Below are positions 27,475 to 39,400 of a stretch of 64,000 nt of DNA, one piece after another. Origin of the DNA: Mucilaginibacter sp. SJ (lineage in GTDB: Bacteria; Bacteroidota; Bacteroidia; Sphingobacteriales; Sphingobacteriaceae); contig NZ_CP118631.1 of the NCBI RefSeq assembly GCF_028993635.1, positions 434,001-498,000 of the forward strand, written 5' to 3'. A program made the translations under genes and the position numbers. How positions within the stretch are numbered: the first letter of the stretch is position 1; each line of letters begins with the position of its first letter. The notes beneath the pieces are model-generated. The model saw nothing but the letters and a program-made list of their open reading frames with translations, was not told where the DNA came from and did not search any database.

Positions 27475-30400
27475 ATGATCGCTAATATAGAAAAGTCAAA
27501 TATTGAAGAAATATTTGATCTTAATACCGCTCAAAAGGGAATGCTATTTCATTATCTAAAAGATGAAGGAAATCAATTCAATGTACAGATCGTTCTGAGA
27601 ATTGAAGGGATTATGGATATTGATTTGCTGGAACAGTCTATTCGAAGTATTCAAGCTAACAATGAAGTGCTCAGGTCTGTATTTAATTGGGAAATTCCAG
27701 GCAAACCGTTTCAAATCATTCTTAAGGAAATTCCAGTTGAACTTACCGTTGAACATTTCTTTGACAAGCTAACCGGGGAATTGCCTTCTCTTTGTAACAG
27801 GTATTTGGATCAGGACAGGCAAAGAAGATTTGACTTGAATGGATTGCCGATTAGATTTGGAATAATTAAATGCGAACATAACTCATATTTAATGCACATT
27901 ACCCACCATCATATTTTGTATGACGGATGGAGTACAGGGATAATATTGAAGGAAATATTTTCTGCCTATGACATGTTATTGCAAAAAAGCGCGCCCGCTC
28001 TTATTGCAAAACCATCTTTTAAGGAAATTCAAAAAGCAATTCGGGTAAAAACAGCCAATAGCCCGGGAAACCAATTTTGGGCTGATTACATGGAGGGATA
28101 TGAACTTGCTAACTTAAGTTCAATGCTGTCTGGTAAACAAGAAAAGGAAAAACTCAAAACTATATCGATAATTGACAGGGAGTTAGATATAGAATCTTTC
28201 TCAGCCGGGAATAAAGTTACCAAAGCATCTATTATTTATGCAGCATACGGCATGTTGATACAAAAGTATCTGTACACATCCGATATTGTTTTTGGCACTG
28301 CGGTTTCATACAGGGAGGGGGATATGCGGAACGCTGAAAATGTAGTGGGAAATTTTATCAATATTATTCCACTTAGGCTTCGGGGAAACGGAAACTTGTC
28401 ATTGCTCGAAACCATAATGGGTGTGCAGGCAGACCTGATTGATAGGAATGCTTATAATCATACTTCTTATTTTGATATCCGGCAAATGATGGGACTTCAG
28501 CCATCAGAATCGCTGTTTGACTCTGTATTAGTTATAGAAAACTATCCCCTTGATAAAAGCATAAAAAGGAATGATCGCGATTATCAGGTAAGTTTACATT
28601 CATTGTATGAAAATACAGGTATGCCCCTGCTTGTCACTGTATTTTTAGATGAGGGATTAAGGATTGATTATACCTATAATATAGATCGCATTCCCGATGA
28701 GTTAGTTTCTGTTCTATCAAGTCAGCTACCTCTAATTATCAGGTCTATTTTGAATAGCCCGTTGGAATTAGCCGGGGCTGTAAGTATTTTGACCGAAAAG
28801 GAGCGTAATGAGATATTATACGAATTTAATAACACGGAAGTAAGCTATCCGAAAAATAAAACAATTGTTGAATTGTTTGAAAAGCAGGTTGAGAAGACAC
28901 CCGGAAAATGCGCGATATTTAGTGTAAGTGAATCGATAACATATAATGAGCTAAATAAGCGCATTAATCGGCTGGCCCATTTTTTAAAATATAACGGTGT
29001 AAAAAAGGGGGGTATAGTTGGAATATTGATGGACCGCTCAATAGATTTTGTTATCAATGTTTTTGCTGTAGTCAAAGCTGGGGCTTTATACCTGCCAATA
29101 GATGCTGGTTATCCGGATGAAAGGATAAACTATATGCTCGAAAATAGTGAAGCAAATGTTTTGCTTACGAAAGAAGAAATACTAAAAGGTAAAAATGTAA
29201 AAGAAGGATCCGTCATTTTTTGCTATGATAAGCTGTTACAGGAGCTTAATGCTTTAGCAGATTCAAATCCACCAGCGCAGGAAGTAGAAGACATTTATGT
29301 ACTTTATACCTCTGGTTCTACAGGGCTTCCTAAAGGAGTGGTCGGAACCGAAAAGGGTTTGATTAATCGCTTGTACTGGGGATGGGATAAGTATCCCATA
29401 AATGATGATGATGTGTTTTGCCTGAAAACTAATATTGGTTTCGGGGATCATGTGGTCGAAATGTTTTCTCCTTTATTATCGGGTACTCCGGTGAGGGTAT
29501 TCGGTGAAGAGGAGATACTGAACATAACTGTAATGTATTCTCTGCTTATCAGAGAGAAAATAACGAGAATAACGCTTGTTCCAACTTATCTGAAAGCATT
29601 GATTGATCAAATGCGGGAAGAGGAACCACGTACTCATGCTCTAAAATATGTGTTCTGTAGCGGAGAGGCCCTGCCGTTTCAGCAGGCGAAGGATTTTTAC
29701 AGGGTGTTCCACGGCGTACAGCTGGTAAATATATATGGATCAACAGAAGTAAGCGCGGATGCAACTTCTTATGATGTGGAAAGGGGGTATGTGGATGACG
29801 GTTCGTTAGATTTAAGAGATAATGAAATTATTGATGAACCGCGGAATCTGTATTCCAAAAAAATCCCTATCGGAAAACCTATATCAAATACAACGGCCTA
29901 TATCCTTGATGAGAATTATAATCCTGTACCTATCGGAGTATGCGGGGAGTTGTATGTAGGAGGTTCGGGGGTTGCGCGGGGATATCTGAACAATGCTGAT
30001 CTGAGTTCAGAAAAGTTTGTGTCGGATCCTTATCGTAAAGGTGATCGAATGTACCGTACTGGAGACCTTGGGCGGTGGAGATCAGATGGAACGATCGAGT
30101 TTCTGGGCCGTCGGGACGATCAGGTGAAAATCCGGGGGCACCGTATAGAGCCGGGAGAGATCGCTGTACACGTCAACGGGTATGCTGGTATAGGGGATGC
30201 AGTGGTGCAGGTTCGGGAGCGTGGTGGAGAGAAATACCTGGTGTGCTACTATGTTTCATCGGATGTAATTAGGGAGGATGATCTTCAGGAGTATTTGTCT
30301 TTTCGGTTGCCGGAGTATATGATACCCGGTCGTTATATTCGCCTGGAGAGTATCCCACTGACATCGAGCGGAAAGGTTGACCGGAAGAAGCTCCCGGAGC

Positions 30401-33400
30401 CGGAGATTATAAATTATGATAATTATATAGCGCCTGCGAATGCTGTTGAGGAGAAGCTGGCTGAGATCTGGTCAGAGGTATTGCAGATAGATAAGGGCGT
30501 TATCAGTACAGATTCGGGTTTTTTCCGTCTGGGTGGTCATTCGTTGAAAGCGATGGCGCTTGCGAATAAGATCTCCAGGCAGCTGCATGTAGAAGTTCCT
30601 TTAAAGGAGATTTTTTTACGCCAGGATATCCGTGGTCTTTGTGCTTTTATACAAGGGTCATCGAATTCAGGCTATTCGGGGATATCGAAAGCAGATGCTG
30701 CTGAATCCTATCCTTTGTCGTCCTCCCAGAAGCGGATGTATTTCCTTTATGAGTTTGATAAGTTATCGGTGGCGTATAATATGCCTGTTGTTTTGGAGCT
30801 TGAAGGGGAACTGGACCATAGGCGTATAAGCGGGGCCTTTGGCGGTTTGATCTCTCGTCATGAGAGCCTGCGTACGACATTTGAAAGTGTTAACGGGCAA
30901 GTTGCGCAGCGGATTCATGGCGAATCCGGGTTTAACCTGGAATGGTATGAAAGCGAAGGCGTGGATGCGGGTCCTGTAATCCGGAGGTTTATCCGCCCTT
31001 TTGAACTGGAGCGAGGGCCGCTGTTCCGTGCCGGAGTGGTCAGGAGAGGGCAGAGTTCACATTTGTTATTGGTAGATATGCACCATATCATCACAGACGG
31101 TGTATCTCAGGGAATCCTGATCCGGGACTTTATGTCGCTGTACAATAATGAGGTATTACCGGAGCTTCGTTTGGAATATAAAGATTATTCGGTATGGCAG
31201 CAGGGCCCGGCACAACAGGAACGATTGCTGGGTCAGCGGGATTTCTGGAAAGGTGAATTTTCGGAGGGTGTGAGTTTGCTGAACCTTCCCTGCGACCATC
31301 CTCGTCCCGCGGTTAAAAGTTATCAGGGGAGCAACCGTTCCTTTATGCTGGATGCTGAAGATACATCAGGACTGAGGCAACTGGGTGAGGGTAGCGGGGC
31401 GACGTTGTTCATGACCGTGCTGTCGGTATTCAATGTATTTTTAAGCAAGTTGAGTAACGAGGAAGATATTACGGTGGGCACGGCAACTGCAGGGCGTTAC
31501 CATGCCGAGCTTGAGGGTATTATAGGCCTGTTTGTTAATACACTGGCCCTGCGTAACCAGGCTTCCGGTTCCCTCAGCTTCCGGGAGTTTCTATCGGTTG
31601 TCAAGGAACGTACGCTGTCGTGCTTTGATAATCAACTGTATCCCTACGAGGAGCTGATCAATGAGCTGGAGTTGCCGCGTGATACGAGCCGCAGCCCGTT
31701 GTTCGATGTGATGTTCTCTTATCAGAACTTTGGTCATAAAGATCTGGAGATCCCGGGGCTGAAACTTAAACCGGGGGCCAACGAGCATAATATATCGAAG
31801 TTTGATCTTACGCTAACAGCTACTGAAACAGAGGGTAAGCTTCATTTGAACTTTGAATACAGCACATCGCTGTTTGAGGCTGAGACGATAGATCGGTTCA
31901 TGTCCTATTTCGGGTTGCTGGTAAAGGCGGTTATAGCCGATGCGGACAGGAGTTTATCGGAACTGGACATGCTTCCTGCAACGGAGCGGTACCAGTTATT
32001 GTACGGGTTTAATGATACGGCTACTGATTACCCCAAAGAAAGGACGATCACAGACCTGTTTGAGGAGCAAGTGGAGAAAACCCCTGATCATGTCGCGGTA
32101 GTTAACGAGGGGAAAACAGTTACATACAGGCAACTGCTTGAACGGGTTAATCAGATAACGGATTTTTTAGGTTCACGTTCAACAGGCGGTGATATTATAG
32201 CTGTTTTTGCTGACAGGACAATAGATACGATAGCAAGCATGATTGCCATATTGAAAAATGGTTCAGCTTATTTGCCGGTAGATATAAAACTTCCTGCAGA
32301 GAGGGTGAGGTACATGCTAAATGATGCTGAAGTAAAAATCATTTTAACCAATGTTGCGATTCCTGAAGAAATACGCAGGGAGTACATTGTTCATGACATT
32401 TCCTTGATTGAGACAGAACCCGGAACATATGTGGAAAAGCCGGTCCGTTTCACAACCTCTGAAGATGTTGCTTATGTTATGTATACATCAGGAACTACAG
32501 GTTTACCCAAAGGTGTAATGATCAGTAACCGGAACATATCTGGACTGGTTATTAATTCAGACTATGTGGAGTTGAATGAAACAACAAGGATCCTGTTAAC
32601 TGGTATGTTGTCTTTTGATGCCACGACATTTGAAATATGGGGAAGTTTGTTAAATGGAGGAGCGGTTTATTTATTTCCGGAGGACACGTTGCTAGATACG
32701 GAACAGCTGGGCAGTATAATGGAATCCTGTGAGATAAATACGATGTTTCTGACCACAGCCCTTTACAACTTTCATGTTCAGGAGAAAGTATCCATATTCA
32801 AGGGGTTGAAATATCTTCTGGTAGGTGGTGAGGTATTAAGCCCTTATCATATAAATAGAGTACATGACCTGTACCCTTCTGTTCATCTCATCAATTGTTA
32901 TGGTCCTACAGAAAACACTACATTTTCCGTTTGCCACAGCATTGTTGAAAGATATGAGCAGCATATCCCTATCGGAAAACCTATATCAAATACAACGGCC
33001 TATATCCTTGATGAGAATTATAATCCTGTACCTATCGGAGTATGCGGGGAGTTGTATGTAGGAGGTTCGGGGGTTGCGCGGGGATATCTGAACAATGCTG
33101 ATCTGAGTTCAGAAAAGTTTGTGTCGGATCCTTATCGTAAAGGTGATCGAATGTACCGTACTGGAGACCTTGGGCGGTGGAGATCAGATGGAACGATCGA
33201 GTTTCTGGGCCGTCGGGACGATCAGGTGAAAATCCGGGGGCACCGTATAGAGCCGGGAGAGATCGCTGTACACGTCAACGGGTATGCTGGTATAGGGGAT
33301 GCAGTGGTGCAGGTTCGGGAGCGTGGTGGAGAGAAATACCTGGTGTGCTACTATGTTTCATCGGATGTAATTAGGGAGGATGATCTTCAGGAGTATTTGT

Positions 33401-36400
33401 CTTTTCGGTTGCCGGAGTATATGATACCCGGTCGTTATATTCGCCTGGAGAGTATCCCACTGACATCGAGCGGAAAGGTTGACCGGAAGAAGCTCCCGGA
33501 GCCGGAGATTATAAATTATGATAATTATATAGCGCCTGCGAATGCTATTGAGGAGAAGCTGGCTGAGATCTGGTCAGAGGTATTGCAGATAGATAAGGGC
33601 GTTATCAGTACAGATTCGGGTTTTTTCCGTCTGGGTGGTCATTCGTTGAAAGCGATGGCGCTTGCGAATAAGATCTCCAGGCAGCTGCATGTAGAAGTTC
33701 CTTTAAAGGAGATTTTTTTACGCCAGGATATCCGTGGTCTTTGTGCTTTTATACAAGGGTCATCGAATTCAGGCTATTCGGGGATATCGAAAGCAGATGC
33801 TGCTGAATCCTATCCTTTGTCGTCCTCCCAGAAGCGGATGTATTTCCTTTATGAGTTTGATAAGTTATCGGTGGCGTATAATATGCCTGTTGTTTTGGAG
33901 CTTGAAGGGGAACTGGACCATAGGCGTATAAGCGGGGCCTTTGGCGGTTTGATCTCTCGTCATGAGAGCCTGCGTACGACATTTGAAAGTGTTAACGGGC
34001 AAGTTGCGCAGCGGATTCATGGCGAATCCGGGTTTAACCTGGAATGGTATGAAAGCGAAGGCGTGGATGCGGGTCCTGTGATCCGGAGGTTTATCCGCCC
34101 TTTTGAACTGGAGCGAGGGCCGCTGTTCCGTGCCGGAGTGGTCAGGAGAGGGCAGAGTTCACATTTGTTATTGGTAGATATGCACCATATCATCACAGAC
34201 GGTGTATCTCAGGGAATCCTGATCCGGGACTTTATGTCGCTGTACAATAATGAGGTATTACCGGAGCTTCGTTTGGAATATAAAGATTATTCGGTATGGC
34301 AGCAGGGCCCGGCACAACAGGAACGATTGCTGGGTCAGCGGGATTTCTGGAAAGGTGAATTTTCGGAGGGTGTGAGTTTGCTGAACCTTCCCTGCGACCA
34401 TCCTCGTCCCGCGGTTAAAAGTTATCAGGGGAGCAACCGTTCCTTTATGCTGGATGCTGAAGATACATCAGGACTGAGGCAACTGGGTGAGGGTAGCGGG
34501 GCGACGTTGTTCATGACCGTGCTGTCGGTATTCAATGTATTTTTAAGCAAGTTGAGTAACGAGGAAGATATTACGGTGGGCACGGCAACTGCAGGGCGTT
34601 ACCATGCCGAGCTTGAGGGTATTATAGGCCTGTTTGTTAATACACTGGCCCTGCGTAACCAGGCCACCGGTTCCCTCAGCTTCCGGGAGTTTCTATCAGT
34701 TGTCAAGGAACGTACGCTGTCGTGCTTTGATAATCAACTGTATCCCTACGAGGAGCTGATCAATGAGCTGGAGTTGCCGCGTGATACGAGCCGCAGCCCG
34801 TTGTTCGATGTGATGTTCTCTTATCAGAACTTTGGTCATAAAGATCTGGAGATCCCGGGGCTGAAACTTAAACCGGGGGCCAACGAGCATAATATATCGA
34901 AGTTTGATCTTACGCTAACAGCTACTGAAACAGAGGGTAAGCTTCATTTGAACTTTGAATACAGCACATCGCTGTTTGAGGCTGAGACGATAGATCGGTT
35001 CATGTCCTATTTCGGGTTGCTGGTAAAGGCGGTTATAGCCGATGCGGACAGGAGTTTATCGGAACTGGACATGCTTCCTGCAACGGAGCGGTACCAGTTA
35101 TTGTACGGGTTTAATGATACGGCTACTGATTACCCCAAAGAAAGGACGATCACAGACCTGTTTGAGGAGCAAGTGGAGAAAACCCCTGATCATGTAGCGG
35201 TAGTTTTTAAAGAGGAACAGCTAACGTATAAAGCTTTAAACGAAAAGTCGAATCAGCTTGCCCGTTATTTACTTTCGGCCGGCATAGTTCCGGAAAATGT
35301 GGTGGGATTATTACTGAACCGTTCATTGGAAATGGCGATTGGCATAATAGGCATATTAAAGGCCGGAGCCGTCTATATGCCGATAGAACCTAGTTTGCCG
35401 GAACAACGGATCAAATATATGTTGGATCAAAGCGGAACACGCCTGCTGCTTACGCATGATCAATATTTAGGGCAGAATTATACTGATTGCCGGGTCATGG
35501 ACATTAATTCAGCAGCCGGTTACGGTGGTAATAAAGAAAATTTGTATGTTAAAACGGGACCTGAGGATTTAGCATACTGCATATTTACATCAGGATCAAC
35601 CGGTTTGCCCAAGGGGGTAATGGTAGGCAACCAGAGTGTTGTGAATTTGGTAACGGGCCTGGAGAAAAAAGTATATAAATATTATAACGATAAACCCTTA
35701 CATGTTGCTTTACTCGCTTCTTGTATATTTGACGTATCTCTGCAACCAATATTTGGATCATTATTACTTGGCCATTGCCTGTATATATGTGATGAGCAAG
35801 ATCGTAAAGATGGCAACCGTTTGATAGACTTCTACAACAATAATGATATCGACCTGTCAGACGGAACGCCAACACACCTGCGTTTAGTGGTGGAATCATT
35901 GGATAAGAAGATAAACCTGAAAAGCCTGAGCAGCTGGATACTGGCAGGGGAAATATTGCCAAAAGAGCTGGTACGGGAGTTCTATGACCGGATCGGGGAC
36001 CGGGAAATAAAATTATTCGACTTTTACGGGCCGACTGAGACCTGTGTGTATTCAACCTGTTTTGAGATTATCCGTGATGAACTGGACGCTTATCCGACAA
36101 TACCTATAGGAAGCCCGCTTCCAAATGAACGGATTTATATTACGGATAAATATGGCAGTCTAACCCCTACGGGTGTGGCTGGAGAGCTTTGCATAGCGGG
36201 AGATGGGCTTGCAAAATGCTATGTGGGGAATGCCGGCTTAACCTCTGAAAAATTTCGGGAAGATTGGATAAGTAACGGAGAGCGGGTTTACCGTACCGGT
36301 GACTTGGCCAGGTGGCTGCCTGATGGGAATATAGAATATCTTGGTCGTACAGACAGCCAGGTAAAGATTCGTGGGTACCGGATAGAATTAGGAGAAATAG

Positions 36401-39400
36401 AAAGCTGGCTTACAGGATACGAAGGGATCAAAAATGCAGTGGTTTTAGTTAAAGAAAAAGATGAGAATAAGTATCTGGCAGCCTACTTTATATCTGAAAA
36501 AGACATAAAGCCGGAAATGCTCCGAAATTATCTGGCAGAACATTTACCGGAATATATGCTGCCTGCACATTATGTTCGCATAGACAGCATGCCACTAACT
36601 TCCAGTGGGAAGATTGACAGAAACGCGTTCCCGGAAATAGGGTTAGGTACAAGCGATAATTATATAGCGCCTGCGAATGCTATTGAGGAGAAGCTGGCTG
36701 AGATCTGGTCAGAGGTATTGCAGATAGATAAGGGCGTTATCAGTACAGATTCGGGTTTTTTCCGTCTGGGTGGTCATTCGTTGAAAGCGATGGCGCTTGC
36801 GAATAAGATCTCCAGGCAGCTGCATGTAGAAGTTCCTTTAAAGGAGATTTTTTTACGCCAGGATATCCGTGGTCTTTGTGCTTTTATACAAGGGTCATCG
36901 AATTCAGGCTATTCGGGGATATCGAAAGCAGATGCTGCTGAATCCTATCCTTTGTCGTCCTCCCAGAAGCGGATGTATTTCCTTTATGAGTTTGATAAGT
37001 TATCGGTGGCGTATAATATGCCTGTTGTTTTGGAGCTTGAAGGGGAACTGGACCATAGGCGTATAAGCGGGGCCTTTGGCGGTTTGATCTCTCGTCATGA
37101 GAGCCTGCGTACGACATTTGAAAGTGTTAACGGGCAAGTTGCGCAGCGGATTCATGGCGAATCCGGGTTTAACCTGGAATGGTATGAAAGCGAAGGCGTG
37201 GATGCGGGTCCTGTAATCCGGAGGTTTATCCGCCCTTTTGAACTGGAGCGAGGGCCGCTGTTCCGTGCCGGAGTGGTCAGGAGAGGGCAGAGTTCACATT
37301 TGTTATTGGTAGATATGCACCATATCATCACAGACGGTGTATCTCAGGGAATCCTGATCCGGGACTTTATGTCGCTGTACAATAATGAGGTATTACCGGA
37401 GCTTCGTTTGGAATATAAAGATTATTCGGTATGGCAGCAGGGCCCGGCACAACAGGAACGATTGCTGGGTCAGCGGGATTTCTGGAAAGGTGAATTTTCG
37501 GAGGGTGTGAGTTTGCTGAACCTTCCCTGCGACCATCCTCGTCCCGCGGTTAAAAGTTATCAGGGGAGCAACCGTTCCTTTATGCTGGATGCTGAAGATA
37601 CATCAGGACTGAGGCAACTGGGTGAGGGTAGCGGGGCGACGTTGTTCATGACCGTGCTGTCGGTATTCAATGTATTTTTAAGCAAGTTGAGTAACGAGGA
37701 AGATATTACGGTGGGCACGGCAACTGCAGGGCGTTACCATGCCGAGCTTGAGGGTATTATAGGCCTGTTTGTTAATACACTGGCCCTGCGTAACCAGGCT
37801 TCCGGTTCCCTCAGCTTCCGGGAGTTTCTATCGGTTGTCAAGGAACGTACGCTGTCGTGCTTTGATAATCAACTGTACACCTACGAGGAGCTGATCAATG
37901 AGCTGGAGTTGCCGCGTGATACGAGCCGCAGCCCGTTGTTCGATGTGATGTTCTCTTATCAGAACTTTGGTCATAAAGATCTGGAGATCCCGGGGCTGAA
38001 ACTTAAACCGGGGGCCAACGAGCATAATATATCGAAGTTTGATCTTACCCTGACAGCCACTGAAACAGAAGATAAGCTTCATCTGAACTTTGAATACAGC
38101 ACATCGCTGTTTGAGGCTGAGACGATAGATCGGTTCATGTCCTATTTCGGGTTGCTGGTAAAGGCGGTTATAGCCGATGCGGACAGGAGTTTATCGGAAC
38201 TGGACATGCTTCCTGAAGGGGAGCGGTACCAGTTATTGTACGGGTTTAATGATACGGCTACTGATTACCCCAAAGAAAGGACGATCACAGACCTGTTTGA
38301 GGAGCAAGTGGAGAAAACCCCTGATCATGTAGCGGTAGTTTTTAAAGAGGAACAGCTAACGTATAAAGCTTTAAACGAAAAGTCGAATCAGCTTGCCCGT
38401 TATTTACTTTCGGCCGGCATAGTTCCGGAAAATGTGGTGGGATTATTACTGAACCGTTCATTGGAAATGGCGATTGGCATAATAGGCATATTAAAGGCCG
38501 GAGCCGTCTATATGCCGATAGAACCTAGTTTGCCGGAACAACGGATCAAATATATGTTGGATCAAAGCGGAACACGCCTGCTGCTTACGCATGATCAATA
38601 TTTAGGGCAGAATTATACTGATTGCCGGGTCATGGACATTAATTCAGCAGCCGGTTACGGTGGTAATAAAGAAAATTTGTATGTTAAAACGGGACCTGAG
38701 GATTTAGCATACTGCATATTTACATCAGGATCAACCGGTTTGCCCAAGGGGGTAATGGTAGGCAACCAGAGTGTTGTGAATTTGGTAACGGGCCTGGAGA
38801 AAAAAGTATATAAATATTATAACGATAAACCCTTACATGTTGCTTTACTCGCTTCTTACGCATTTGACGCATCCTTGCAACAAATATTTGGATCATTATT
38901 ACTTGGCCATTGCCTGTATATATGTGATGAGCAAGATCGTAAAGATGGCAACCGTTTGATAGACTTCTACAACAATAATGATATCGACCTGTCAGACGGA
39001 ACGCCAACACACCTGCGTTTAGTGGTGGAATCATTGGATAAGAAGATAAACCTGAAAAGCCTGAGCAGCTGGATACTGGCAGGGGAAATATTGCCAAAAG
39101 AGCTGGTACGGGAGTTCTATGACCGGATCGGGGACCGGGAAATAAAATTATTCAATTTTTACGGGCCGACTGAGACCTGTGTGGATTCAACCTGTTTTGA
39201 GATTATCCGTGATGAACTGGACGCTTATCCGACAATACCTATAGGAAGCCCGCTTCCAAATGAACGGATTTATATTACGGATAAATATGGCAGTCTAACC
39301 CCTACGGGTGTGGCTGGAGAGCTTTGCATAGCGGGAGATGGGCTTGCAAAATGCTATGTGGGGAATGCCGGCTTAACCTCTGAAAAATTTCGGGAAGATT

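Noticed and set aside
35585..36055. 156-codon open frame on the minus strand inside NRPS2 (and similar 124- and 96-codon frames)
   Set aside because: It lies wholly antisense to a strongly conserved adenylation domain, recurs in the duplicated copy with altered length, and resembles no protein family.
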